From NCBI RefSeq assembly GCF_900258035.1, contig NZ_OGTP01000014.1, forward strand, positions 62,001 through 126,000: a stretch of 64,000 nt of DNA, given 5' to 3'. Source of the DNA: Caballeronia novacaledonica (GTDB lineage: Bacteria; Pseudomonadota; Gammaproteobacteria; Burkholderiales; Burkholderiaceae). Under the pieces are notes generated by a model. That model was not told where the DNA came from. It saw only the letters and a list, made by a program, of their open reading frames with translations, and made no database searches. Below are positions 34,683 through 42,986 of this stretch, one piece after another; the stretch's first letter is position 1, and the number at the start of each line of letters is the position of its first letter. The translations under genes and the position numbers were made by a program.

Positions 34683-35969
34683 TCAGGCGGCCCGATGCGC
34701 CGTTGCGCCCGGATTCGCGTCGCCCTTCACGTCGCGCATCAGCACGACGAGCAGCGCCGCGCCGATCAGGTCGAATGCGCCGAGCGCGGCGAACAGCGGC
34801 GTGTAGCCGATCGAATCCGCGAGCGCGCCGACCACGAGCGAAAAGCCCAGTCCGCCGATCCACGCCGCCATGCCCGCGAAGCCGGCGGCGGTGCCCACTT
34901 CGCCAGGCTCGAAGACATCGGCGGCCAGTGTGTTGACGAGCGCGGAGATCATCTGATGCGCGAAGCCGCCGACGCAGAACAGCGCGATGGCTTCATACGG
35001 CGACGCGACGAGCCCGATGCACGCCGGCCCGATCATCATGAACGCGCCGAGCACGACGCCCGCGATGCGCGATGCGACGAGCGGCAAGCGAAAGCGCTTC
35101 ATCAGGAACGGCGACAGATAGCCGCCGAACAGCCCGCCCAGATCGGCCGCGAGGAACGGCAGCCACGCGAACATCGCGATGTGCTTGAGATCCATGTGGC
35201 GCTCGGTGGCTAGATAGAGCGGAATCCAGAAGCTGAAGGTCTGCCACGCGGGCTCGGCGAAAAAGCGCGCCTGCGCGATCGCCCAGAAGCGGCGCGTGCC
35301 GAGCACTTCGCGGATACGGCGCTTCCCGTTCGAGCTGTGCGCCACCGGCGTTTGTCCGTCGACGATCGCGCTGTGTTCCTTCTCGCCGATGCGCGGATGC
35401 TCGCCCGGCGCGCGGTAGAGCCAGTACCAGAACGCGGCCCAGACGAAGCCCATCGCGCCGGTGACGACGAACGCGCTTTGCCAGCCGTAGCGCAGCGAAA
35501 GGAAGACGACGAGAGGCGGCGCGAGCAGCGAACCGAGCGACGTGCCGGCGTTGAAGTAGCCCACCGCGACCGACTTCTCGCGATTCGGAAACCATTCCGC
35601 GACGACCTTCATGCCGGCCGGAATGGCGACGGCCTCCGACAGGCCCATCAGACCGCGCAGCGCGGCGAGCGACATCCAGCCCGTGGCGAACGCATGCGCG
35701 ATGCCCGTCGCCGACCAGAGGCACGCGAAAAGCGCGAAGCCGATCCGCAGCCCGATCACGTCGATGATGAGTCCGCACACCGGCTGCATGATCGTATAGC
35801 CGACCTGGAACGCGGCGACGACGTAGGAGTATTGCTGCGTGCTCATGTTCATGAGCGTTTTCAGCTCGGCGGCCATGACGCCGAGCGCGTTGCGCGAAAG
35901 ATAGTTGACGATCGTGCCCGCGCAGACGAGCGCGATGATCCACCAGCGCAAGCCGATGACTGTTTTCAA
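34683..35969 (-). CDS. MFS transporter, anion:cation symporter (ExuT/GudP-like)
   Basis: A 428-residue, 12-helix major facilitator transporter of the ACS/hexuronate-type family: RWWIIALVCAGTIVNYLSRNALGVMAAEL at the start, LRGLMGLSEAVAIPAGMKVVAEWFPNREKSVAVG (family signature), and a basic central loop. I place the start at TTG 35969 (MKTVIGLRWW) because GGAG lies seven bases upstream; the ATG 30 codons earlier encodes an unrelated-looking tail. It probably imports the glycoside or sugar acid cleaved by the downstream GH31. A divergent glyoxalase-like gene lies beyond a 301-bp gap. Confidence 0.88.
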   Translation of the reverse strand: MKTVIGLRWWIIALVCAGTIVNYLSRNALGVMAAELKTLMNMSTQQYSYVVAAFQVGYTIMQPVCGLIIDVIGLRIGFALFACLWSATGIAHAFATGWMSLAALRGLMGLSEAVAIPAGMKVVAEWFPNREKSVAVGYFNAGTSLGSLLAPPLVVFLSLRYGWQSAFVVTGAMGFVWAAFWYWLYRAPGEHPRIGEKEHSAIVDGQTPVAHSSNGKRRIREVLGTRRFWAIAQARFFAEPAWQTFSFWIPLYLATERHMDLKHIAMFAWLPFLAADLGGLFGGYLSPFLMKRFRLPLVASRIAGVVLGAFMMIGPACIGLVASPYEAIALFCVGGFAHQMISALVNTLAADVFEPGEVGTAAGFAGMAAWIGGLGFSLVVGALADSIGYTPLFAALGAFDLIGAALLVVLMRDVKGDANPGATAHRAA

Positions 35970-36270
35970 GATTGAGTCTCCGTTGTTCTTGGCGGGCGAA
36001 GAGCGGCGGCGCGCTGTGCCCGTTTGCCGGATAACGCGATGATCGAATTCGAGTATCAATCATCGTAAACCGTCATTTATCGTACTACTATCGAAAGTAT
36101 TTATCGTCTTTGCGACAAATAGTTTCGTTTGCGATTGCAAATGTTCGTTTGCGCGCATTCCCGGCAAGGCGCCTGCGTGCGCTTCGGGGAAACGCCTACA
36201 TCCGATTTAACCGGCCATTACCCTTTGCCCGCGCCGCTTCCTACACTTGTCTCACAAGGAGGAGACGCCC
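35970..36270. promoter_or_regulatory. Divergent promoter region with direct repeats
   Basis: A 301-bp gap. Two direct ATTTATCGT repeats (36075-36083, 36099-36107) are spaced 24 bp start to start, and a TTTGC-GATT-GCAAA palindrome lies at 36128-36141. These are likely operators of the MFS/GH31/porin operon. The region is AT-rich compared with its surroundings. No regulator gene lies next to it. Confidence 0.5.
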
Positions 36271-36669
36271 ATGTCGAAACTCATTCACACGATGATTCGC
36301 GTGCAGGATCTGGATCGCTCGCTCGATTTCTATCGGAAGGCCTTCGATCTCGGCGTCGCGCATCGGCTGGACTTTCCGGACTTCACGCTTGCCTATCTGC
36401 GCAACGACGAAACGCACGCCGAACTCGAACTCACCTGGAACAAGGGTCGCGCCGAGCCTTACACGCATGGCGACGGCTACGGCCACGTCGCGGTGAGCGT
36501 GCCGGATGTGAAGGCGGAGCGCGAACGGCTCATCGGACTGGGTCTTGCGCCCAACGACGTGCGCGAGTTCAAGAACGACGACGGCTCGCTGATCGCACGT
36601 TATTTCTTCATTCAGGATCCGGACGGCTACAAGATCGAAGTGCTCGAGCGTCACGGACACTACGAGTAG
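36271..36669 (+). CDS. VOC-family protein, lactoylglutathione lyase-like
   Basis: A 132-residue glyoxalase I/vicinal-oxygen-chelate protein. It has the paired beta-alpha-beta-beta-beta modules: MIRVQDLDRSLDFYRKAF, FTLAYLRNDETHAELELTWN (second metal-ligand Glu), GHVAVSVPDV (His ligand), and FIQDPDGYKIEVLER (Glu ligand). This is the full four-ligand set of GloA-type enzymes, so it probably detoxifies methylglyoxal with glutathione. The start is the ATG at 36271, behind a strong AAGGAGGAG. It stands alone ahead of the GMC dehydrogenase genes. Confidence 0.9.
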   Translation: MSKLIHTMIRVQDLDRSLDFYRKAFDLGVAHRLDFPDFTLAYLRNDETHAELELTWNKGRAEPYTHGDGYGHVAVSVPDVKAERERLIGLGLAPNDVREFKNDDGSLIARYFFIQDPDGYKIEVLERHGHYE

Positions 36670-36730
36670 TCACGGCGGCACGGCAGGACCACATACAAAA
36701 GTTGTTGCTGCACCCCACAAGGAGAGAGAC

Positions 36731-37375
36731 ATGCGAGACACGATCATTCCGATCGTCGCGCAGCGGCGCGCGCACGACGGTGGACATCCTCACGATCACG
36801 ATGAAATCGCCGCCGCCCCACCGAAAATTGCACTGACGCGGCGTGAATTTTTGCGCGGCACCGGCGTGCTGGTCGGCACGATCGCGGCGACGTCGATATT
36901 CGCGGGCCTTGCGCCGAGCCGCGTCTGGGCGCTCGAAATGCAGGGGCTCAGCACGCATCAGGGCGAAGTGCTGCTGCAGGTGACCCGGCAGATCTATCCG
37001 CACGCGACGCTCGATGACGCCGTCTACGCGCTCGTCGTCAAGGATCTCGACGCCAAGGCGAAAGCCGATCCCGCAGTGCGTCAACAACTCGCCGACGGCG
37101 TCGCGCAACTCGATGCGAAAGCCGGCTCCGACTGGACGAAGCGCGGCGCGAACGACAAGGCGCAGGACGTCGCCGCGCTCGCGGGCACGCCGTTCTTCAA
37201 CACCGTCCGCAGCACCGCCGTGGTCTCGCTGTACAGCAACGCGATGGCGTATACGCACTTCGGCTACGGCGCGTCGCGCGGCGATGGCGGCTATCTCAAT
37301 CAGGGCTTCGACAATCTGTCCTGGCTGCCCGACCCGCCCGCGGCCGACAGCGGCCCGATTCCGAAAGACAGCTAA
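36731..37375 (+). CDS. Tat-exported small subunit of GMC dehydrogenase (gluconate 2-dehydrogenase subunit 3-like)
   Basis: A 214-residue protein with a His/Asp-rich leader (HDGGHPHDHDE), a twin-arginine motif TRREFLRGTG (residues 37-46) and a hydrophobic stretch ending AGLAPSRVWA. The mature part resembles the small (gamma) subunit that escorts FAD-dependent GMC dehydrogenases through the Tat system. The GMC gene starts 39 bases later. In characterised sugar dehydrogenases of this type the small subunit is required for folding and export of the catalytic chain, which itself lacks a signal, as here. Confidence 0.85.
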   Translation: MRDTIIPIVAQRRAHDGGHPHDHDEIAAAPPKIALTRREFLRGTGVLVGTIAATSIFAGLAPSRVWALEMQGLSTHQGEVLLQVTRQIYPHATLDDAVYALVVKDLDAKAKADPAVRQQLADGVAQLDAKAGSDWTKRGANDKAQDVAALAGTPFFNTVRSTAVVSLYSNAMAYTHFGYGASRGDGGYLNQGFDNLSWLPDPPAADSGPIPKDS

Positions 37376-37414
37376 TCCAATCGAGCGATCCGACGGAAAA
37401 CGGAGACAGACATC

Positions 37415-38998
37415 ATGTACGCAGAGAACAAGACGCAGTTCAAGCACAACGACGGTCACGTCGTGGTGGTCATCGGTTCGGGCGCGGGCGGCGGAACGTT
37501 GGCGAACGAACTCGCGCAGAAAGGCATCGACGTGGTCGTGCTCGAAGCGGGCGCAATGCACACGCAGAAAGATTTTTCGACGGAAGAGTGGAACGCGTTC
37601 AAGCAGCTTTCCTGGCTCGACAATCGCACGACGTCCGGTTCGTGGCGCGTCGCGAAGGACTTTCCGAACCTGCCGGCGTGGATCTGCAAGACGGTGGGCG
37701 GCACGACCGTCCACTGGGCGGGCGCGAGCCTGCGCATCCGGCCGTACGAGTTCAAGGCGAAGACGACGTACGGCGATATCAAGGATGCCAATCTGCTCGA
37801 CTGGCCGTTGACGCGCGCGGATCTCGATCCGTACTACGACCGCGCCGAAAAAAAGATGGGCGTGACGCGCACCAACGGCTTGCCCGGCCTGCCCGGCAAC
37901 AACAACTTCAAGGTGATGTCGGCGGGCGCGATGAAAGTCGGCTACAAGGAGTGCAACACCGGCCATATGGCGATCAACAGCACCGTGCGTGACGATCGCA
38001 CGCACTGCTTCCAGCGCGGCTTCTGCTTTCAGGGCTGCCGCATGGGCGCGAAGTGGTCCACGCTCTATACGGAGATTCCGCACGCGCAGCAGACGGGCCA
38101 TATGGAACTGCGCCCGCAGTCGCATGTCGTGAAGATCGAACACGATGCGCGCGGCAAGGCGACGGGCGTCGTCTATTACGACAAGGACGGCAAGCTGCAA
38201 CGGCAGCGGGCGCGCGTCGTCGCGGTGGCGGGCAACGCGATCGAAACGCCGCGTCTGTTGTTCAACTCGCAGTCGGGCAAATTCCCCGACGGCCTCGCGA
38301 ACGGCTCCGGGCAGTTGGGCCGCAACTACATGCGGCACACGACCGGTTCCGTCTACGGCGTGTTCAACGACAAGGTCGAGATGTTCAAGGGCACGACGAT
38401 GGCCGGCATCATCGAAGATGAAGCGGTGTTCGATCCGAAGCGCGGCTTCGCGGGCGGCTATCACATGGAGACGATCTCGCTCGGATTGCCGTTTTACGCG
38501 GCGTTTCTCGATCCGGGCGCGTGGGGCCCGAACTTCACGGCTGCGCTGGATCAGTATCAATACACGGCGGGCATGTGGATCGTCGGGGAGGACATGCCGC
38601 GCGAATCGAACCGCATCACGCTCAATACGAACGTGAAGGATCAGTACGGCCTGCCGGTGCCGAACGTCCATTTCGACGATCATCCGAACGACGAAGCGAT
38701 GCGCGAGCACGCATTCAAGCAGGGCAGCGCGGTGTACGAAGCGGCGGGCGCGAAGGCGACGTATATCGTGCCGCCGTATCCGTCGACGCACAATCTCGGC
38801 ACGGCCCGCATGAGCGCGAAAGCCGACGACGGCGTCTGCAATGCGCACGGCCAGACGCACGAAGTGGCGAACCTGTTCATCTCCGATGGCAGTCAGTTCA
38901 CGACAGGCGCCGCGGAAAACCCGACGCTCACGATCGTCACGCTGGCAATTCGCCAGGCGGATTACATCGCCGGGCAGATGAATCAGCGCAGGGTTTGA
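37415..38998 (+). CDS. GMC-family FAD dehydrogenase, catalytic subunit
   Basis: A 527-residue flavoprotein resembling the alpha subunits of FAD glucose, sorbitol and gluconate dehydrogenases. It has the Rossmann motif VVVVIGSGAGGGTLANELA, KTVGGTTVHWAGASLR, the FQRGFCFQGCRMGAKWST cysteine-bearing segment (iron-sulphur or disulphide site in the family), and C-terminal STHNLGTARM ... SQFTTGAAENPTLTIVTLAIRQAD with the active-site His/Asn region. It has no signal peptide; export should be by partnership with the small subunit upstream. The usual third gene, a multihaem cytochrome c, is missing downstream, so its electron acceptor is unclear. Confidence 0.9.
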   Translation: MYAENKTQFKHNDGHVVVVIGSGAGGGTLANELAQKGIDVVVLEAGAMHTQKDFSTEEWNAFKQLSWLDNRTTSGSWRVAKDFPNLPAWICKTVGGTTVHWAGASLRIRPYEFKAKTTYGDIKDANLLDWPLTRADLDPYYDRAEKKMGVTRTNGLPGLPGNNNFKVMSAGAMKVGYKECNTGHMAINSTVRDDRTHCFQRGFCFQGCRMGAKWSTLYTEIPHAQQTGHMELRPQSHVVKIEHDARGKATGVVYYDKDGKLQRQRARVVAVAGNAIETPRLLFNSQSGKFPDGLANGSGQLGRNYMRHTTGSVYGVFNDKVEMFKGTTMAGIIEDEAVFDPKRGFAGGYHMETISLGLPFYAAFLDPGAWGPNFTAALDQYQYTAGMWIVGEDMPRESNRITLNTNVKDQYGLPVPNVHFDDHPNDEAMREHAFKQGSAVYEAAGAKATYIVPPYPSTHNLGTARMSAKADDGVCNAHGQTHEVANLFISDGSQFTTGAAENPTLTIVTLAIRQADYIAGQMNQRRV

Positions 38999-39087
38999 TG
39001 CAATTGCCGGCAAAGACGTAGCGGAGTAGCTTGTTCAGTCGGCCGTCGTGCGCGAGCGCGGCGGCCCGTTTTCTGGAGGCTTTCGTC

Positions 39088-39417
39088 ATGTGTGGCGTGT
39101 ACATCAACGCCGACCCGATCCTCTACGAATCGCGCACGCGTTCGCTGCGCATTCATGGCGTGATCACCACGGTCAGGCTCGAAAACCTGTTCTGGGACGT
39201 GCTGCAGGAAATCGCCGGGCGCGAGAATCTGACGACGAGCCAGTTCGCCGTCAAGCTCTACGACGAACTCATCGCGTTGCGCGGCGAAGTCCCGACGAAC
39301 TTCGCGTCGTTTCTGCGCGTGTGTTGTCTGCGGTATCTGTCGATGCGCGAGCAGAAGCAGAATGCGGAAAGCGAGGCGGCGGGGGCGGTGGCGTTGCGGG
39401 TGTTGAAGACGGGGTAG
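39088..39417 (+). CDS. Ribbon-helix-helix domain protein
   Basis: A 109-residue protein with an RHH_4-type ribbon-helix-helix: RSLRIHGVITTVRLENLFWDVLQEIAGRENLTTSQFAVKLYDEL, where the strand ITTVRLE and the two helices are clear. Such proteins bind DNA as dimers; some act as small repressors or antitoxins, but no toxin gene adjoins. The start is the ATG at 39088, with CTGGAGG upstream. It stands between the GMC genes and a 320-bp gap. Confidence 0.82.
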   Translation: MCGVYINADPILYESRTRSLRIHGVITTVRLENLFWDVLQEIAGRENLTTSQFAVKLYDELIALRGEVPTNFASFLRVCCLRYLSMREQKQNAESEAAGAVALRVLKTG

Positions 39418-39737
39418 GCCGGCGGGCCTGCTTTTGCCGCTCCGGATGTACAACGGCATGCCGATGCCGTGCTCTCGTTGTTTTCGTTCGGCGTCACGCC
39501 GGATCCTTCGGTGCGTCGCACGCATTACCTCACTCGACCCTCGGCTTCAATCAACCGATATCGCTCGGCGCGGACCTCGACGAAGCTCAGCTTTTGATGG
39601 ATCGCGATATCCAGCGGCATTGCAGGCGTTCTGCAGCCATCGAAAACAGGGTAACTGCGAACTTCGCACATTGCTGGCACGATTCCCCTCACGCTGCTAG
39701 ATTACCGTGCAACAGAATCGTCGATCGAGAGTCCGCG
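39418..39737. other. Intergenic region, nothing definite
   Basis: 320 bp without a supportable gene. Several frames are open, but their translations look like shadows. It must contain the promoter of the peroxidase-cytochrome b561 unit; no strong -35/-10 pair or palindrome stood out. Confidence 0.3.
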
Positions 39738-40799
39738 ATGACTGACAAACCCGCTTCCCCGCGTTCGCCCCTTCCCGCGCTGATCCTCATCGCGGCCATT
39801 GTCGTCGTGCTGGTCGCGGCCTTCGCCTACACGGCGGGCTGGCTCACGCCGCAGCGCCTCACGCCGGCGAAGATCGTCGGCAGCCTGGCGCCGCCCGGCG
39901 GCGCGGTGCCGGGCTTCAGGCGCAATCACGCGAAGGGCATCTGCTTCAGCGGCGATTTCGAATCCAACGGCTCGGGCGCGGCGCTCTCCAAAGCCAGAAT
40001 GTTCATGCCGGGCACGTATCCCGTCACGGGCCGGTTCAATCTCGCCACGCCGGACCCGAAAGCATCCGATGCGATGGCCCGCGTGCGCGGCCTCAGCCTG
40101 CGCATCGTGATGCCCGATTCGAGCGAGTGGCGCGCCGCGATGATCGACGCCCCGTTCTTCCCCGTCGCAACGCCGCAGGCCTTCTACGATCTGCAACGCG
40201 CGCTCGCGAACAAGAGCGATCCCGAGTCGATGCAGAAGTTCGCCGCCGCGCATCCGGAGATCGCTGCGTTCGGCGCATGGGCGGGCAGCGCGCCGTGGAC
40301 GGCCTCGTACGCGCAGGAACGCTACAACAGCCTGAACAGCTTCGTCTTCACGAACGCGGAAGGACAGGATCAGACGGTGCGCTGGTCCTTCATTCCCGCC
40401 GCGAAGCCCGAGAACGTGACGCCTGACGAGCTGAAGCAGAAGGGCGCGAATTTTCTCGATGCCGAGATCACGCAGCGCGTCCAGAGCGCGCCACAACGTT
40501 GGGCGATGGTCGTCACCGTCGCGAATCCCGGCGATCCCACCGCCGATCCGAGCAAGGCGTGGCCCGAAGACCGGCACACGGTCGAAGTGGGCACGCTCGT
40601 CGTCAAGGCGATCGAACCCGAGCCGGACGGCCCATGCCGCGATCTCAACTTCGATCCGACCGTGCTGCCATCCGGCATGCGCGTATCCGACGATCCCTTC
40701 CCCGCCGCGCGCTCGGCCGCGTACTCCGTGTCGTTCAATCGACGCACCGCCGAGGACAAGGACTATCCGCGCACGGCAGCGCAAGGAGCCAAGCAATGA
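39738..40799 (+). CDS. Catalase-family peroxidase, membrane-anchored/periplasmic
   Basis: A 353-residue protein of the catalase-related peroxidase group. An N-terminal hydrophobic anchor (LPALILIAAIVVVLVAAFAYTAGW) directs it to the periplasm. GFRRNHAKGICFSGDFESNG carries the distal His context, VRGLSLRIVMPDSSEWRAAM follows, and a YAQERYNSLNSFVFTN segment precedes the C-terminal half with the expected proximal side. It is shorter than full catalases, as is usual for this peroxidase group. Its TGA overlaps the start of cytochrome b561 (ATGA), so it may draw electrons from the quinone pool to reduce peroxide. Confidence 0.88.
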   Translation: MTDKPASPRSPLPALILIAAIVVVLVAAFAYTAGWLTPQRLTPAKIVGSLAPPGGAVPGFRRNHAKGICFSGDFESNGSGAALSKARMFMPGTYPVTGRFNLATPDPKASDAMARVRGLSLRIVMPDSSEWRAAMIDAPFFPVATPQAFYDLQRALANKSDPESMQKFAAAHPEIAAFGAWAGSAPWTASYAQERYNSLNSFVFTNAEGQDQTVRWSFIPAAKPENVTPDELKQKGANFLDAEITQRVQSAPQRWAMVVTVANPGDPTADPSKAWPEDRHTVEVGTLVVKAIEPEPDGPCRDLNFDPTVLPSGMRVSDDPFPAARSAAYSVSFNRRTAEDKDYPRTAAQGAKQ

Positions 40800-41329
40800 A
40801 CGCGATCAACGAGCGGTTCTCGCCGCTGCAGCGCGCCCTGCACTGGATCATGGCGATATGCATTCTCGCGATGCTGTTCATCGGCGTCGGCATGGTGTCG
40901 ACGGTGAAGCCGGACTATCTGACACTCGTGTCCATCCACAAGCCGCTCGGTATCGCGATACTCGTGCTGGCGCTGATTCGCCTCGCGGTGCGAATCGCGC
41001 GCGGTGCGCCGCCGCTGCCCGCGAACATGCCCGAGCCGATGAAACTTGCCGCGCATCTGTCGCACTATGCGTTCTATGCGCTAATGATCGCGTTGCCGCT
41101 GCTCGGCTATGGGATGCTGTCCGCTGCGGATTATCCCGTCGTGATATGCGGCTTTCACTTGCCGTCGCTTCTGCCGCATAGCAATGCGTTGCACACGCTG
41201 TTATGGAATGCGCATCGCTTTCTTGCGCTGTGCTTCTTCGCGTTGATCGTCGTGCATCTCGCGGCCGCGCTGTTTCATGCGCTCGTGCGGCGCGACGGCG
41301 TGTTCCATGCGATGGCGCCGTGGAAGTAA
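40796..41329 (+). CDS. Cytochrome b561
   Basis: A 177-residue, four-helix di-haem membrane protein of the bacterial cytochrome b561 family (YodB/CybB). Haem-ligand histidines are seen in RALHWIMAICI, SIHKPLGIAIL, HLSHYAFYALMIALPLLGY and HRFLALCFFALIVVHLAAALFHALV. It oxidises quinol and passes electrons to a partner. The start overlaps the peroxidase stop, strong evidence that the peroxidase is the partner. Similar catalase-b561 pairs occur widely in proteobacteria. Confidence 0.93.
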   Translation: MNAINERFSPLQRALHWIMAICILAMLFIGVGMVSTVKPDYLTLVSIHKPLGIAILVLALIRLAVRIARGAPPLPANMPEPMKLAAHLSHYAFYALMIALPLLGYGMLSAADYPVVICGFHLPSLLPHSNALHTLLWNAHRFLALCFFALIVVHLAAALFHALVRRDGVFHAMAPWK

Positions 41330-41339
41330 GCACGCACAT

Positions 41340-42857
41340 TCAAGGGCGCCGCTGCTGCACGACCTGAGCCAGCGCCCGCACGCCCGGATCGATCAGTTCC
41401 GCGCGTATCGCTGAAAAGCCCATGCGAAAGCATCGCTGGCCATCGGCGGGATCGGCGAAGAAGACGCTGCCCGGCTCGATCAGCACGCCGAGCGCCTGCG
41501 CGTCTTTCGCGAGGCGCGTCGCGTCGAGCCACGGCGGACCTTCGACCCAGCACGATGCGCCGCCCGTCACCTTCGACGCACGCAACTCCGGCAGATGCGT
41601 AGCGAGCGCATCCATCAGCACTTCGGCGCGTTCCTTGTAGACGCGCCCGAGCTTGCGCAATAGCGTGTCGTGGTGACCGAGCGCGAGAAAGGTCGCGAAT
41701 GCGCGCTGAATGTACGCGGCCGGATGCCGGATCATCAACCGGCGCAGCGCGCGCAATTCGCGTATCAACGTGCGCGGCGCGACGATATACCCGAGCCGCA
41801 GCCCCGGCGCGAGCGTCTTCGACAACGAACCGATATACACGACACGTTCCGCCGTATCGAGGCTCTTCAACGCCGGATGCGGCGTGCCGGAAAACGTGTT
41901 CTCGCTTTCGTAGTCATCTTCGATGACGATGAAGTCATGCTTCACCGACAGATCCAGCAGCCTGCGCCGCCGCTCGATCGGCATCGTCACGGTCGTCGGG
42001 CATTGATGGCTCGGCGTGACATACACGTAGTCGCACTGGGCGATCACGCTTTCATCGTCGATGACGGCGCCGTCTTCATCGACTTCCAGCGGCACGATCT
42101 GCGCGTTGTGATGCTGAAAGATGTTGCGCGCGTCGGGATAGCCGGGGTTCTCCATGCCGACCTTCGCCTGCGCTCCGCACAGGAGATCGCCGATCAGATA
42201 AAGCGCCTGCTGACAGCCGTTCGTGACGACGATCTCTTCGGGCATCGCGAACACGCCGCGACGCGGCAGAACGCGCGTGCGAATCTGTTCGACGAGCGTT
42301 TCGTCGTCGCGCTCGATCAGATCGGGCGCCCAGTTGCGTATCTCCATCACCGATAAACCGTGCATGCAGCTCTCGCGCCAGTCGCTCGTCGGGAACAGCT
42401 CGGTGTCGAATTGCCCGTAAATGAAGGGATATTCGTAGGTCTGCCAGTTCGACGGCTTGACGATGTTGCGCTGATTCGAAGGCGCATGCCGGATGCGCGC
42501 GCTCCAGTCGGGATGACCTTGCTGCGTCTCGATGGCCGTCGTATCCGCGACGCCCGTCGCGGTGAAGCCGCGCTGCAATTCGTCCGTCGCCGGATTCACG
42601 AAGTGGCCGCTGCGTTCGCGCGACACGAGATAGCCTTCCTCCACGAGCTGCTGGTAGGCGAGCACGACGGTATTGCGCGACACGTTGAGCTGATCGGCGA
42701 GTTCGCGGCTCGACGGCAACGCGGAATCGGGCGCGATATGGCCGCTCAGGATCGCATTGACGATCATCTGACGGATCTGGTTCTGCAGGCTCATCCCCGA
42801 GACCCGCGAACGTTCGAATAGCTGCGCCCAAAGCGTGGCGGCCGGGCGGGTGGGCAT
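41340..42857 (-). CDS. MocR-type regulator (GntR domain fused to aminotransferase fold)
   Basis: A 505-residue MocR/PdxR-like protein. The N-terminal GntR winged helix is clear (LQNQIRQMIVNAILSGHIAPDSALPSSRELADQLNVSRNTVVLAYQQL), followed by a class I aminotransferase domain that keeps the PLP lysine in YIGSLSKTLAPGLRLGY and a TNGCQQALYL cofactor segment. Such proteins use PLP or an amino-compound adduct as effector. It is separated from the downstream-running MFS/GMC operon by a terminator. Possible targets are amino-acid or taurine-type genes (compare TauR), but none lies directly divergent from it. Confidence 0.9.
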   Translation of the reverse strand: MPTRPAATLWAQLFERSRVSGMSLQNQIRQMIVNAILSGHIAPDSALPSSRELADQLNVSRNTVVLAYQQLVEEGYLVSRERSGHFVNPATDELQRGFTATGVADTTAIETQQGHPDWSARIRHAPSNQRNIVKPSNWQTYEYPFIYGQFDTELFPTSDWRESCMHGLSVMEIRNWAPDLIERDDETLVEQIRTRVLPRRGVFAMPEEIVVTNGCQQALYLIGDLLCGAQAKVGMENPGYPDARNIFQHHNAQIVPLEVDEDGAVIDDESVIAQCDYVYVTPSHQCPTTVTMPIERRRRLLDLSVKHDFIVIEDDYESENTFSGTPHPALKSLDTAERVVYIGSLSKTLAPGLRLGYIVAPRTLIRELRALRRLMIRHPAAYIQRAFATFLALGHHDTLLRKLGRVYKERAEVLMDALATHLPELRASKVTGGASCWVEGPPWLDATRLAKDAQALGVLIEPGSVFFADPADGQRCFRMGFSAIRAELIDPGVRALAQVVQQRRP

Positions 42858-42928
42858 GCATGTCTCCTGCGAAATGTTCTGGTGATATCCGGATATTACG
42901 TGCGGCTTGCACGGCTTGCCAGTGCAAC

Positions 42929-42962
42929 AAAAAACCGCTGCGCCGATCGTGCGGCGCAGCGG
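42929..42962 (-). terminator. Rho-independent terminator after MFS transporter
   Basis: An 11-bp GC-rich stem CCGCTGCGCCG / CGGCGCAGCGG with a six-base loop, followed on the - strand by six T residues. It lies 24 bases past the stop of the MFS gene and should end the GMC-MFS transcript before the mocR-type gene. Confidence 0.9.
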
Positions 42963-42986
42963 CTGTCGATGTCCCTGCGCGAACCA

